DNA from: Pythium myriotylum
Taxonomy: Eukaryota > Oomycota > Peronosporomycetes > Pythiales > Pythiaceae
Direction of reading: 5' to 3'
Length of the DNA stretch: 64,000 nucleotides
NCBI GenBank assembly: GCA_023091665.1
Contig: JALJCQ010000033.1
Span: 1,054,001-1,118,000, forward strand
Part shown: piece after piece, positions 10,551 to 21,842 of the stretch
How the letters are laid out: every line of letters begins with the position of its first letter
Numbering within the stretch: the stretch's first letter is position 1
Made by a program: the position numbers and the translations under genes
The notes under the pieces: model-generated
The model's input: only the letters and a program-made list of their open reading frames with translations
The model's database searches: none
Told to the model about the DNA's origin: nothing

Positions 10551-13500
10551 TCAACCCAGGAGCTCTGATTGCTTTGGTATCCAAGCCACTCGACCAAGAG
10601 CTAGCGGACGCCATTGTGCACACGCACACTGTCGAGAGACTCGACGTGATAATGGTTCGCCATTCCTGTCGATCACAGGCAAAGGAGCGCGCACCGGTCG
10701 CAGCGCTTTCGTTCTGGTCTTCACACCAGTGTCGGGGACCCGACGTGCTCCTTCGGGTTCAGCAAACGTAACCCGACGTCGTGTTGACGACGCTTTGGTC
10801 GCATTCGACGACCATGTCGAACTTCGACGGGCTTGAGCAAGCCGTACCGAGCGTCTTGGCGCTTCCCCGTGTGGACTAGCCACGCCACTTGCAGAACCCT
10901 GCACTGCGACAGATTCGCTAGAGGAATCATCCGTGACTGGCACGTTCTCGTGCGCGACTGTCGGTGGTTGCATATCGGCGGCAACTCCGCTTGGAATTTT
11001 TTCCGATGACTCTTCGTCCGATTCATCTCCATCAGGGCGGAGATACGGCTTGAGCAAGCCAACGTAGAACGTCGGGTGCGTCTGCAACCATGTTGGCAGA
11101 TCGACCCTGTAGGAGTTTCCACTCCGCTTCAACACCTTGAACGGGCCGATATATCTCGGCAGCAGCTTCGAGCTGCCCAAGCTGGACACAGCATTCTGAG
11201 ACAGGTTCTTCGTGCTGACAAGCACATAGTCGCCTGGCTTGAACACATGCGTGTTCTTCCGACCGTGCTTGTCGGCTTGTTTCTTCTGAACATCTTGGGC
11301 AGCTGCCATCGCGTCACGCACGCGGGTGATGACATTCACACGTGTCGACAAGAACTCGTCGATCTTGCGACGCTCCGCCGACTTGGAAACACCTTCCAAC
11401 TGGGAGGCAAGTAATTGCCGAGCCCCTCCCCCACCAGACTGGGAACTGCCCATGAGGCAGAGCGGCAACGCTGGGTGCCTCAAACCGTTCACGAAGAACG
11501 GCGACAGACCTGTCGAGGCATGAACAGAGTTGTTCATGGCGAACTCGACCATGACGAGAGTGTCGCTCCACGATGTGGGATTATCCCCACAGTACGAACG
11601 GAGGATATCCTCCACGACCCGGTTGGCCCGCTCGGTCTGGCCATCGGTCTCCGGATGATCCGTCGTCGACATGTCGAGCCTGGTGCCCAGGATCTGGAAG
11701 AGACCTTCCCAGAAATCACCAGTGAACCTGGGATCCCGATCCGATACGATTGAGTCGGGGAGACCGTGTAGTCGAAACACGGTATCGACGAAAAGTCGAG
11801 CACAGTCAAGACCTGTGCACGTATCCGAAACCGGAGCAAGATGCACCATCTTGGACAAACGGTCAACAAAGACCAGCACACCATTGTGCCCAGCGGACGT
11901 CTTTGGCATTCCAAAGAAGAAGTCCATGCTCACTGAGCGCCAGCAGTCGCTGGGGACAGGCAAGCTCTGAAGCGGAGCCTGAGAGTGTGCACTTGGCTTC
12001 ACTCATTGACAGACGTCACACGTGCGGACATACCGCGACACCCACTTGTACATCTTGGGCCACCAAAATCTTGGGCTGAGAAGCGCGTACGTCTTCTCAC
12101 GGCCAAGATGGCCAGCACCAGGTGCGTCGTGAGCACCATACGCGATCACGTATCGCAGATCTTCGTCTGATGGGACGACTATGCGAGCTTCTTCGCTGTC
12201 CGAGACCTGATACTTCAGGAGACCGTCTTCGAACGTGTACCGATGGAGTCGGGCTCGAACACGAGGGGAGATAGACTTCTCCGAGTCTGACGACTTGAGA
12301 GCACGAATGATCTCCGCACACTGTGCATCGCCTTCGTAGGCGTCACGAATCAAGTCGTAGACATCAGAAGCAACTGATGTGAGATGGTTCATCTCGTAGT
12401 CGGGACGCCGAGAGAGTGCGTCCGCCAGCACGTTGAGCCGACCCGGCTTGTACTCAACAGTAAAGTTGTATTCTGAAAAGAATGACAACCAGCGAGCCAT
12501 TCGCGGCGACAAGTGCGGAGACTGTGTCGCTGTGCGTAGAGACGCATGGTCTGTGTAGACCACGAACGGGAACGCGCCGAGAAGGTGAACGCGGAACTTC
12601 ACCAAGGCGTACTTCATCGCCAACAATTCCTTGTCGTGAACTGGATAGTTCTTCTCGGCCGCTTGGAGCTGGCGAGACTGATACGAGATGACTCTCTCGT
12701 GACCATCTTGGTCCTTCTGCAAAAGTGCACAGCCGATCGCATAGTCGGAGGCATCACAGACGACGCTGCACGGGACGGAGTCGTCCGGCAACGCCAGGAT
12801 CGGCGCTTGGAGAAGACTCTCCTTGATCTTCAGGAAGGCAGCTTCCGTGTCGTGAGACCACGACCACTCAACGTCGTTCTTGAGCAGCTGAGTCAGCGGC
12901 CGAGCCATTTCGGCGTAGTTCTTCGTGAACCTGTGCAAGTAGTTGGCGAGACCCAACCACTTGCGTAGGTCCTTCACGGACCGTGGCGATGGCCACTCGG
13001 CGATTGCCTTCATCTTCTCGGGATCCGCCCGAACACCGTCGACTCCGACGAAACACCCAAGCGCTGGGATCTCTTCGGCTCCGAAGATGCACTTATCCAA
13101 GTTGGCATAAAGCTTATGCTCCTCGAGGCATTCGAGCACTTGGCGGAGGTGATCCTCATGGAGCGCATCCAGATCACGACCGGGCTCCGGCTTCGTGTGG
13201 ACGTAGATGTCGTCGAAGTACGTCTGTGCGAACGCTCGCAGGGGACGGAACAGATGGGTCACCAAGCGATTGAACGTCGCTGGGGCGTTCGACAGCCCCT
13301 GTTGCATCACTAGCCACTCCCAGAGCATACCGCTCGGCGTACGGACGGCTGTCTTGGGGATATCCCCACGCTCCATGAGCACTTGGTAATAACCGTCGAC
13401 CAAGTCGAGAGAACTGAACTTCTTTGCGCCGGATATCCGGTGGATGATCACATCCTTCCGAGGGATCGGAGTGGACGCAGGAATCGTCTGCGCGTTCAAC

Positions 13501-14984
13501 TTGTTGTACGCGTGGACAATCCTCCACTTGCCATTTGGCTTGCGCACACAGAACGTTGGTGCGCTGTGCGGCGAGACGCTCTCGCGCACCAGGCCAGCCT
13601 TGGCTTTCTTAGCAAAGAACTCATCAATGAAGTCCGATTGTTCGGCCGGCAGAGTCCACTGGCGAACGGTCGCATAGCTCGAGCCAGGCTTGAGCTTGAT
13701 CTCGTGGCGAACGCCACGATCAGGGGGAAGCCCCGCCGGCGGGTTCTTGCTGAGGCAAGTCTCCGCAAACCGCTTGACCAGCGGATAGAACCGATCCTTC
13801 GGATTCTTGAGAATGGCCGAACCACGGCGAGCGTCAAACTTCTGACGAAACTCAACGAGGACATCCTCGTCAATCACCGTCGAGGTGTTGAGTTGAGTGA
13901 GATCTCGCTCAGATCGGAGGATCACAACCTCAGCGATCTCACTAGCTTTGAGCTCGCGGACGAAATCGTCCATAGGGAGTTCCTCCAAGCTAGTCAGCTC
14001 AGAGAACTCTGGCAACGGTGCCATATCGACCGTGGACGGATCGATCGACGATCCCGTCATCACATCAACGATGTGTACATCATACGATGCCCTCGAGAGC
14101 GGGAGCTGCTCAGCCATGGGCTCGGACGTTTCCGAAGGGTGTGAAGACGGCTCAACCGCACGCGGGCACGCGACAGGGGGACACATCCCCGAAGCATCTT
14201 CCATGCTGGTACTCGGAGGGGGCGGAGACAACTCGACGCCCTCTTCTACGCCGTACTCCACGGCAGACGGCACGACCGTCTCCGGAACACCCGAGGTGTC
14301 CATGGCGTTCACTACGCCAATGAAGTAGGCACTTCCATCATCCTTGATGGGGCTCATCAGCCGGCGGACGAAGGAGGGTTCATGACGCTCCTGAGCTCCG
14401 TTCCTGCCGGGAGACGTGCTCCCAATCGACTTGGTCCTCCAGTCGATCCACGGTTCGTGGCGCTCGAGCCACGGCATTCCGAGGATGAGGTCAAACCTCT
14501 CATCCATGTCGAGCACTGTAAAGCGCTCGACTGAGTCGAAATCGACAAACGCAATGCGTAGATCGACCTCGATCTTCTTCGTCTCTGCGACGATGCCCGT
14601 CGCAAGACGCACCGAGACTCTTCCGAGATCTCGCTCACAAGCTTGAGCAAATAGAGAAGCATTCTCAGCAATACTTTGCTTGCGACCGTAGTTGCGCGTC
14701 GCACCAGAGTCGATTAAGACTCTGAAGGGACGTGCAAATCCCTTCACTTGAGCAGTGACGACGATGAGCTCGCCACTGATGCGCAGCTCATCAACTGCTG
14801 AGAAGAGACCTTCTTCCGGGGGCGCCCGCCTTGCGATACTGCCGAACTCGGCGTCACGGAGCGAGGAGTGATCGCCCCAGTAGACTGCCCCGCGTCTACT
14901 GGGAACTGTCGTTTCCCTGCGACGTGAAACCAGATCCACCTCGGTTTCCCGAGCGCCGCGGCTGACCACGGCGGGCACGATCAA
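10551..14984 (-). pseudogene. Gypsy pol polyprotein with one in-frame stop
   Basis: Two frames of 993 and 483 codons lie in the same phase, separated by a single TGA at 12003-12005. Order: protease (DSGATRNY; later LILGMPWLERHEPW), reverse transcriptase (LVDGYYQVLM, TYFDDIYVH with YFDD active site), RNase H (CDASDYAIGCALLQ, YTDHASL), HHCC zinc finger of integrase (GHLG...TCDVC). After the stop come the integrase core with DDE residues (MDFFFGMP, SDRDPRFTG, TDGQTER) and a GPF/Y-type C-terminal module (YIGPFKVL). No chromodomain is seen. The stop falls exactly between the zinc finger and the catalytic core and probably arose by one base change. Pol overlaps gag by 89 nt in another frame, the usual gypsy gag-pol frameshift arrangement. 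Confidence 0.9.
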
Positions 14985-15998
14985 CGCCCCTCTTGCGCGG
15001 ACAATTCCGCTGGAAGTGACCGAACTTCCTACAAGTAGAACACGTGATGTGAAGAGCCTTCACGTCGATCGCACGCAAGTCGACCGTGCTGAGATCGACT
15101 CCACTGAGGTCGATGACACTCAGGCCCATCGGTTCGACGACCGGTGGCGGCGCTGCCGGACTCGCGGACAAACCGGGCGAGAGACGCGGAACGTAGTCCT
15201 CTCGCTGCGCGACGACGAACGCGTCTTCTAGGAGCATGGGCTCCTCGCGGAAAACCGCAGCCTTCTCAGGACCGGGATCCATCCCATCCATGAATGTCGT
15301 CAGCATGACGTCTTCTGCGAGCGCATTCGCAGCCATGTTGGCACGGAGTTGACGTAACTCCTGTACATACGTGCGCAGCTCGCGGCCCCCTTGCCGACAA
15401 GCTAGAAACGCAGCTCGCTGGCGATGCGCCACATTTGGCGGTTGAAACATCGACTTCATCGCCTTGGCAAGCGTAGCTAGTCGGGACGCGACGTCTCGCA
15501 CGTGAGGGCCCAGATCTTCGCCCGGCCCGTCATGTTCGAGATCGCAAAGGCGATCTTCTGCCGTTCATCACGGATGCAGCCGGCTGCTGTGGCGAGCTCG
15601 ATCTCGCGTTGCCAGAAGGCAAGATTGTCGCTTTCTTCACCCGAATACGGGGACACCGTAACCTTCACGGCCTTCGGACGTTCCGGAGGTGCCGGCGACG
15701 GCACATACGTAACCGTCGGCGGCACCTGAGCTGGCTGAGTAGCCTGAGTCGCAGATATGCGGGACGTCACGACGTCGAGAAGATACTTCTCGAGAGCTGT
15801 CTCGCAGTCGTGAAAACACGCGACATGGGCGAGGACTTCGCCAGAGCCGCGTCGGAGCAGCTCGATGACACTTGCACGGCCATTGATGGCCTCCATCTTC
15901 TGGAGATAGCCCCACTGGGTCTCATCCAGGTACGGATGGTCTTGACGCGACAGCGTTGGATGGCTTGACGCCATCACGAAGTCGGAAGCTTCGGACAT
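14896..15998 (-). pseudogene. Gypsy gag, frameshifted
   Basis: A first frame (15998-15477) gives a capsid-like N-terminal half ending in NMTGRAKIWAL, a motif typical of retrotransposon gag. A second frame (15501-14896), overlapping by 25 nt, continues with gag-type sequence (QPPNVAHRQRAAFLACRQG) and a CCHC zinc knuckle CSTCRKFGHFQRNC near its C-terminus, followed by a basic RG-rich tail. The break falls in mid-domain, so it is more likely an indel than a programmed shift. Confidence 0.85.
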
Positions 15999-16020
15999 AA
16001 CGATGTCGGCGTCGGATTGA

Positions 16021-16037
16021 CGACAAGTGCTACCAAG
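16021..16037 (-). other. Primer-binding-site candidate
   Basis: Two bases inside the 5' LTR, the minus strand reads TGGTAGCACTTGTCG. A TGG start is expected for pairing with the CCA end of a tRNA. The tRNA was not identified. Confidence 0.5.
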
Positions 16038-16340
16038 TGTAACGGTCCACGACCGTTCACAGTACCTGCGCTTGAGGAAGCGTGAGCAGCCGCTCCGAGT
16101 CGACCCCTGTCGACGAGCGCCAAAGACTTGGCAAAAGGCGAACTGATTGTATTCAGATTATTCCCCTGGGGAATAATCCCCCCTATGCCTGATATCCCTG
16201 GTATCTAATACCCAGGGATATCACCTACTGAATCTAATAAAAGAGAGTCACTACTCAGGGTAACTTTTCCCCTAAGTGGACCACACACGTTATGTACCTA
16301 CACAACCGAACTAACTTGTGTAACCTTGTACCCCGTTACA
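16038..16340 (-). repeat. 5' LTR of the gypsy element
   Basis: 303 bp, two differences by eye from the 3' LTR; same termini and internal palindromes. Followed by the CTCTG target duplication. Confidence 0.92.
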
Positions 16341-16345
16341 CTCTG

Positions 16346-16984
16346 CGTCACCGCTGCAAGGTTGGGCGTCGCACCGGCCAGGGGTATGGTTCGCTGGTTG
16401 ATGGGACGGTAGTCGGCCGTCACACGATACTCGTCCGTCCCCGGCTTTCGCACCGGGTGAGTAGCGCAGGCCCAGTGGCTTGCGTTGTTCCGCTCAACGA
16501 GGCCATTCTGCTCAAGCTCTTGCACGAACTCACGCAGGAACTGCCGCTGCCGCTCGGGATATTTGCGCGGCCTGCTGCGGTTGGGGACAGCACCGTCCCG
16601 CAGCTGGACCCGCATCGGCTCCACGAGCGCGGGGCCGTCGGGGCCGATTTGCGTCCTCCACGTATCACGGTACTCCTCGACAAGGGCCTGCAAGTCTGGC
16701 ATTGACTCGCCGTCAAATCCCTCAGCAGCGGCGGCGTCCACCATGCGCTGGATCAATTCATCGACCTCATCATTGCGGACGGGGTCAACGGCGCCGTGAT
16801 CGTCATCCATGTCGTCCGCGTCGGCTTGAGCCACTCGCTCGCCGCCGGCCAGCTGCTCCAGCATTCCGTCGACGTCGATTCCGATCTCGCACAACGTCTG
16901 CTCGCCGAGCAGTAGCTCGTTGTCGTGCCCCTCGAGCACGAGGCAGCGTACGTTGCGCAGGTGGAGCGGGTCAGCGGTGGTCAC
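16346..16984 (-). pseudogene. Gypsy protease-end and RT (5' half) fragment
   Basis: The frame starts right at the inner edge of the TTAA element end, with a GTG and no upstream ATG. It carries a protease-tail motif (LRNVRCLVLEGHDNELLLGE), a linker, and RT N-terminal motifs (RKYPERQRQFLREFVQELEQ, VRKPGTDEYRVTADYRPIN). Removing the LTR element and one copy of CTCTG makes this frame continuous with that at 9210-8377, so they are one RT interrupted by the insertion. The clade differs from the inserted element, whose RT sequence is distinct. Confidence 0.75.
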
Positions 16985-17084
16985 GATTGCAGATGGGCAA
17001 AAAGTGTACCATTTACCACGAAAGGGTTAACACAAATATCTTATCCAGTAAATTACACACACGAAGATATGTATTGATTTAAAG

Positions 17085-18283
17085 CTAGACAGCAATATCT
17101 GGGCTTCCGATGAACTCGCTTGGATACTTCTTCACGATCTCCTGCAGATGCGCATGAAGTTGCTTGACCTCCCACTTACCGTTCAGACCATTGTTCAAGC
17201 CACACAGTATCATGGCCTTCCGTGCATACGAGATACCGTCGGCATCTCGTTGCTTGTTCACCTCGGCCACGCAGTCAGCTGCAAGCGGAAGAAAGAACTG
17301 CTTGCCCGGATTGTTGAGCTTCACTGGCCAGTCGCCTCTCTTGTCAGGAGAGTTGCTAAAAGATGCGGCCTTAATCAGACGCAGCTTCTCCTTCTCTCAC
17401 TTATAGCGCCACACTACTTTAATCTTCTGGATCACCAAAGAATCCGCAGTTTGGCATAGATGGGTCGCATTGGCGGATAAGAAGTGTAGAGTCATGTTCG
17501 CAGCGCTAAGTCCTTCCTGTGCTCCCGCCTTGTGTACCCCGGCGTTGTCAACAACGACGTGCTACGGCTTCTTGCTCGGAGGGTTGAAGAGAGGATCCTT
17601 GGTCCACTCGTCGAAAATCCGCTCTTGCCTGAGCGATACGTCACGCCAGCCACGCCATCGGGAACACCGCGGATTGGATAGCTGCAATTGTCATTTTTTG
17701 AAATAACTATGACTGGATGAACCCGCCCGTTCACGCCCCCGCTCAGCTTGATGACAAGCGTCATGCCCTCACCGCTGAATACAACATCCTGGTACGAGAT
17801 GTTGTCTTGTCCTCGAAACCCAAGCGTCACGCCGTCATCCATGTTGATGATCGTGTGTGTTTCATTCATGTTGAAGGTTGTATCGTCGTGCAACTCACCG
17901 GCCTGAAACGATCTCATCATCTTACCCAGATGTCCAGCAACAGCGCGCTCTATACTCACGAGTTTCTCTGGTCTGCACAACAGTTTGCTGGACTGCTTGC
18001 GAACGACGACGTCAAACCCCTCCCAGAACGACTGGATCCAACGGCTGGTGATGCAGTCGAACAGAAGAACACCGCTCCCATCGCGAGATGTGGCGCCATA
18101 CTTGCCCGTTGACTCACGCAGAAGATCTTGCGCAACCTTCACCAACAGACGCTGCGAAAACTTGACGCCGAGGTTCTGAAGGCGAGCGAACTCCGAGTGG
18201 AACTCATCGTGCAGCCAGCATACCCACTCCGATCGCTTCGGTCCTCGCCCTGGCGATGCCTTGATCTCGAGGCGCTTCGTCAT
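17085..18283 (-). pseudogene. DDE-type (pogo-related) transposase remnant
   Basis: A 264-codon frame (18283-17492) carries FNMNETHTIINMDDGVTL, GFRGQDNISYQDVVFSGEGM and SYPIRGVPDGVAGVTYRSG, blocks I recognise from an oomycete family of large DDE transposases. After several frame changes the C-terminal part follows at 17324-17085 (NNPGKQFFLPLAADCVAEVN, YARKAMILCGL). At least two frame breaks make it dead. The family assignment is from memory of similar proteins. Confidence 0.6.
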
Positions 18284-18749
18284 CTAGCTAGCCAGAATGG
18301 CGACGCGATTTGCCCACCAGTGAGCAGCCTTAGGCAAATTGGTGTTGTAGATTGGACTACGGAATTGCGCCGGGAAACGTCGCACGGCCGCCGACTTGAA
18401 CAACTTTGTTCCTGTGGCTTCCGCCTGGACCATCCAGCGTACTACCTTCACTTGAGACACAATGGTGGACACCAGTTGAGCGCGTCGGTCGCCGCTTCGG
18501 GCCTGCTTGCGCCAACTGTGTGTTGAAGGCCGCCAGCAGCGGGGGTGGGGTCTGGAGCGTTGGAATGCAGGTGACGCAGCGAACACTGGCTCCGAAACCT
18601 TCCGCCATGGGGATCCCACAGATAGCGTGGTTCGGTCGTCCGCACACGTCGCATTTATGAGATACAGACGAGGCATCCTAACCGCACCCGGCGCAAATGG
18701 AGGAGGTAGGGGGAAAGGGGGAAACATCGGGAGAACGGGAGAGGTTGGG
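18284..18749 (-). other. Unassigned; possible zinc-binding fragment
   Basis: On the minus strand about 18660-18560 reads KCDVCGRPNHAICG followed by RCVTC, a possible C-x2-C zinc-binding cluster. It has no start or recognisable neighbours and may be the tail of a transposase cut by the LTR at 18750. Confidence 0.3.
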
Positions 18750-19227
18750 TGTAACGGTCCACGACCGTACACAGCACCTGCGCTTGAGGAAGCGTGAGCA
18801 GCCGCTCCGAGTCGACCCCTGTCGACGAGCGCCAAAGACTTGGCAAAAGGCGAACTGATTGTATTCAGATTATTCCCCTGGGGAATAATCCCTCCTATGC
18901 CTGATATCCCTGGTATCTAATACCCAGGGATATCCCCTACTGAATCTAATAAAAGAGAGTCACTACTCAGGGTAACTTTTCCCCTAAGTGGACCACACAC
19001 GTTATGTACCTACACAACTTAACCTACTTGTGTAACCTTGTACCCCGTTACACCACCCCACACCTAAAATGAGGAACACCCATGCCCCTACTTTAGGAAC
19101 AGCCGTGTTCTAGAAAAGGAACACGAGTCTATTCCAGTACGGAATTTCCGAGGGCCCACACGGCAATGAGTACAGACTCATGGCGACCATGAGCGTGAAG
19201 TCGCGTGTCGATTTTTCGGCAACGACC
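18750..19227 (-). mobile_element. Truncated gypsy copy: LTR plus 175 bp of 3' internal sequence
   Basis: A 303-bp LTR (18750-19052) of the same family as the element at 9211 is followed by internal sequence equal to 9514-9687, then the similarity stops. No second LTR and no matching 5-bp duplication at the edges. It is a 3'-end remnant, same orientation as the complete copy. Confidence 0.85.
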
Positions 19228-19534
19228 CAGTCCGATCTTTCGACTGACCTGCAAGTCCGCAGTTGGTGTCGCCTGATGCAGCTCCATCAAGCGCAAGCTC
19301 GCAGCGAGTCTTCTTCTGTGCACCGTGCTTTTGTCCCGGCCGTCGAAGAACAAACCATTTCCCCAAGCTGGGAGGAATCTTGAACCCGCAGTCGAAATCT
19401 TCATGCCAAATGTCGAAACACGTTTTTGCGATGCCGTTGTAGAGATGGCGACTTTTGTTGCACAGCCAGCACTTTGCATCGTCGACGGAGCACTTTTCAT
19501 AAAGGAACGTTGTTGCAAACGACTTGCACCTCAA
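19228..19534 (-). pseudogene. C-terminal zinc-binding tail of a DDE transposase (piggyBac-like?)
   Basis: The minus strand reads CSVDDAKCWLCNKSRHLYNG, then CFDIWHEDFDCG and a basic tail. The spacing of Cys and His (C-x6-C-x2-C ... C-x4-H) is like the C-terminal zinc domain of piggyBac-type transposases. Only about 100 codons remain; the upstream catalytic domain is absent. Assignment is tentative. Confidence 0.4.
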
Positions 19535-19931
19535 GTGGGTTCACGATGCGCGGACTGATGACCAGTTCAAGGCGCTGGTTGATCTTTTTGTCTCGAAGTG
19601 GAAGGATGACGGTGAGAATGACTATGCCGCGTGGTTTGAAGTGGTATACGTGGCAACACCATGGGGTTCGTGGAACGGAGGTGTTGCGGGAGATGTGACT
19701 GGTGTTCTTCCGTCGCAGAACCCTCTAGAATCCTTCCATCGTGTGATCAAGAAGACCGCGGCTGATACGCTTCGAGCCAACACCGCGACTGTCCTCAATG
19801 TTACCCTCCCCAACACTCTACGTGTCGCTGCCATGGGTGGAGACGTTGATGCCATTCGCCACTACGCTGAAGGTATGGTTGGATTTTTTTGTTGTGATGA
19901 CGGCTCGTTTCTAAGTGTGCAATTTGTATAG
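19524..19931 (+). pseudogene. MULE transposase fragment
   Basis: A 135-codon frame with WVHDARTDDQFKALVDLFVS, WFEVVYVATPWGSW and PSQNPLESFHRVIKK. These are typical of the segment after the catalytic core in oomycete MULE transposases. Only this segment is present, abutting an unrelated zinc tail on the other strand. Confidence 0.6.
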
Positions 19932-20059
19932 GCCCAATCCCGACCGATCTGTTTGTCCGCGCCAGAGTGCTCCTCGCGGACAAACAGAACTACATGCGCA
20001 CGACGCCCGCACTCACGCGACGTTCGCTGGGCTGTGTTCAACGCGCACGACTTTGTTGC

Positions 20060-20269
20060 TAGTCCGATCAAGCCCAAAACAGATACCAAGTAGTAAACGT
20101 GGTGGGGCTGAATCTTCCGGCGACGATCCCCACCGCGATCAAAAAGCACAGGGACCCACGTGCCGAGCGATCGTGCGCGGTTGATCCAGCCCCACGCAGT
20201 CGAGCACGGGACACCGCAAGGATTAGCGACGAGCTGCCAGTTGCCGCCGTCTCTAGCGGTTTCGGTCAC
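20060..20269 (-). pseudogene. Helix-turn-helix fragment of a Tc1/IS630-type transposase
   Basis: The minus strand reads TETARDGGNWQLVANPCGVP then STAWGWINRARSLG and a basic stretch before QPHHVYYLVSVL. This resembles the N-terminal helix-turn-helix of IS630/Tc1-class transposases. No catalytic part remains in frame. Confidence 0.4.
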
Positions 20270-20499
20270 GCCCTGGCGGATCTGTCGAGGGGTAAGATGC
20301 CATCGATACCCTCGCGGCCACGCGAATTCGTGAGTGTTCTCCTCTGCTCCCGCATTCGAGCATGATTGTGGGGGAGGCTGTGGAAAGGAATGCGCTTTGT
20401 GGTTGAGAAACGCGAGCGCTCGTCCGCGGCGTCTGCTCAGGGGGTTCGGTCACTTTTGGTGGGACGAGAGTGAAGCCCGCCAACAAATCTTTTCTAAAA

Positions 20500-21175
20500 C
20501 GATTGACTCGTGATTATTCGTTTGAACAGGTTCTCTTGTTTTGGTTTTGGCTGTTCTTGTTTTGATGTTGAGAAATCCGAAATTGGTTTGGAAATGGTGT
20601 AGAGAGATTTCTAAAACCAAAATCCGCACCCGTTCCCGCACACGGGATAAACCCTTCTAAATCGATGCGTGTGCGGAATGGCACCCGCAGATTTGTGCAA
20701 ATGTGCGGATTGCATCCGTATAACGTGCCAACCTTCGAGCACGAGAGTTTCGATGTGAAAAAGGCCCAGAACCGCTTCTGTTCGGTGTTGGAGAAGCATA
20801 CAGACGACGACAAAGCGTAGCGAGGCTGTCGGGTACGTCCGAAGAGTACAAGGAGAAACGAGACCACCTCTCCGCTCTCGTTTGTACCACAGGGGCCGCA
20901 AAGACCGAACAAGGGATAAAAAAGAAAGAGGACGACATTGCTGCCGGCGCAAGGCCAGAGACACTGTATCGTAGCGTCTCGGTAAGCTTGGCCCTGAGGG
21001 CGAACGCAAGACTCCGTTCCAGCCATCTTGCCGATTGCTTTGTGTGGCTTAGGTGGGGTGCGGATTCGACGTTTGAACCAAAATCCAAAAATGGATTATC
21101 CGTACCCGCATCCAGATGGTGCGGGTACGCGTGCGGAATTTTTCCTGAAACCTCTCTAATGTCATATTGATTGGG
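20500..21175. other. Unassigned repeat-like sequence with CGGGT/ACCCG motifs
   Basis: Both ends (about 20620-20720 and 21060-21150) are rich in alternating CCCGCA/TGCGGG words in both orientations, as seen in non-autonomous hAT-like elements. Overlapping open frames of 170-194 codons cross the region on the minus strand but have no recognisable domain. Confidence 0.3.
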
Positions 21176-21259
21176 GCTCCATATCCAGGCCAATCCACAA
21201 CTGGCCATATTGGTCATTGGAAAACAGTGAGACACGGCCATGCCCTCTATAATGGGTAG

Positions 21260-21595
21260 TGTAACGGGGTGTGTCCGTTACATGGTATGGACCCATGTCA
21301 ATGGTGTCCAATAGGAACGACGTGAACCCATTTGGTTGCGATGTCTCCTGACTGGATAATATCCTACGATATTGTCCCTATTTCCCACCAATCACGCTAG
21401 GGTCTTGTGATTGAGTGGATGCGGAAATCTGAGGTCGGATTTGCGAGGTTAAAAAAAACAAAGAGTAGGTTTTTCTAGGTTTCCTAATCCATCAAATCAG
21501 TTTTCCATTTGCCCAACCCAACACGAGTCCCTGTGTTGCGCGCTTCCTACACTGCTCCACAGTGTACGTGACGTAACGAGGTCAGTCTAGTTACA
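21260..21595. repeat. Solo LTR of another gypsy family
   Basis: A 336-bp segment starting TGTAACGG and ending GTTACA is flanked by the 5-bp duplication GGTAG (21255-21259 and 21596-21600). The beginning contains TGTAACGG...CCGTTACA within 23 bp, a feature seen in oomycete gypsy LTRs. Target duplication without internal sequence indicates a solo LTR left by recombination. Confidence 0.75.
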
Positions 21596-21664
21596 GGTAG
21601 CGTCGACTCCCAGACGACTTTTTGTACGATTCAGATTGCGGCGATGCACGCAATGGATTCAGGA

Positions 21665-21682
21665 GGGGGGGGGGGGGGGGGG
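21665..21682. repeat. Poly-G tract
   Basis: An uninterrupted run of 18 G. Its length may be unreliable in an assembly. Confidence 0.85.
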
Positions 21683-21842
21683 TTACTCTGAGAACCCTCC
21701 CGCCGCGTACACAGACTTCGACAAAAATGCCCATCCCTGGTGGCGCGACCGTTCGCACGAAAATGAAGAATGAAGCAAAACGAATAATGTCTTGGTATCC
21801 AGGTCACCATGACCATTTCGCCTTACTTTATGTCTATTCCTC

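Larger units (their letters stand above)
9211..16340 (-). mobile_element. Complete, young Ty3/gypsy LTR retrotransposon
   Basis: Two 303-bp LTRs (9211-9513 and 16038-16340) differ by eye at only two positions, start TGTAACGG and end CCGTTACA, and are flanked by the 5-bp target duplication CTCTG (9206-9210, 16341-16345). Transcription is from right to left: gag (15998-14896), then pol (14984-10551). A primer-binding-type TGGTAGC follows the 5' LTR and a purine tract precedes the 3' LTR. It inserted into the RT gene of another gypsy fragment. High LTR identity implies recent insertion, yet gag has a frameshift and pol one stop. Confidence 0.92.
7969..17026. mobile_element. TTAA-flanked inverted-repeat (piggyBac-like) element carrying gypsy sequence
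   Basis: The left end CCCGTTCGCGG and right end CCACGAAAGGG are inverted relatives and are directly flanked by TTAA (7965-7968 and 17027-17030), the target site of piggyBac-type transposons. From 7969 to about 8258 the sequence matches, in reverse orientation, a 325-bp MITE at 24551-24875, and 16999-17026 matches the other MITE end. Between these two ends lie a gypsy protease-RT-RNase H fragment and, inside it, a complete LTR element. Without the LTR insertion the element is about 1.9 kb. No piggyBac transposase is encoded, so it is non-autonomous. Confidence 0.7.

Noticed and set aside
20657..21241. 194-codon minus-strand frame
   Set aside because: Covers repeat-like sequence with CGGGT/ACCCG words; no protein motif; overlapping frames equally long.
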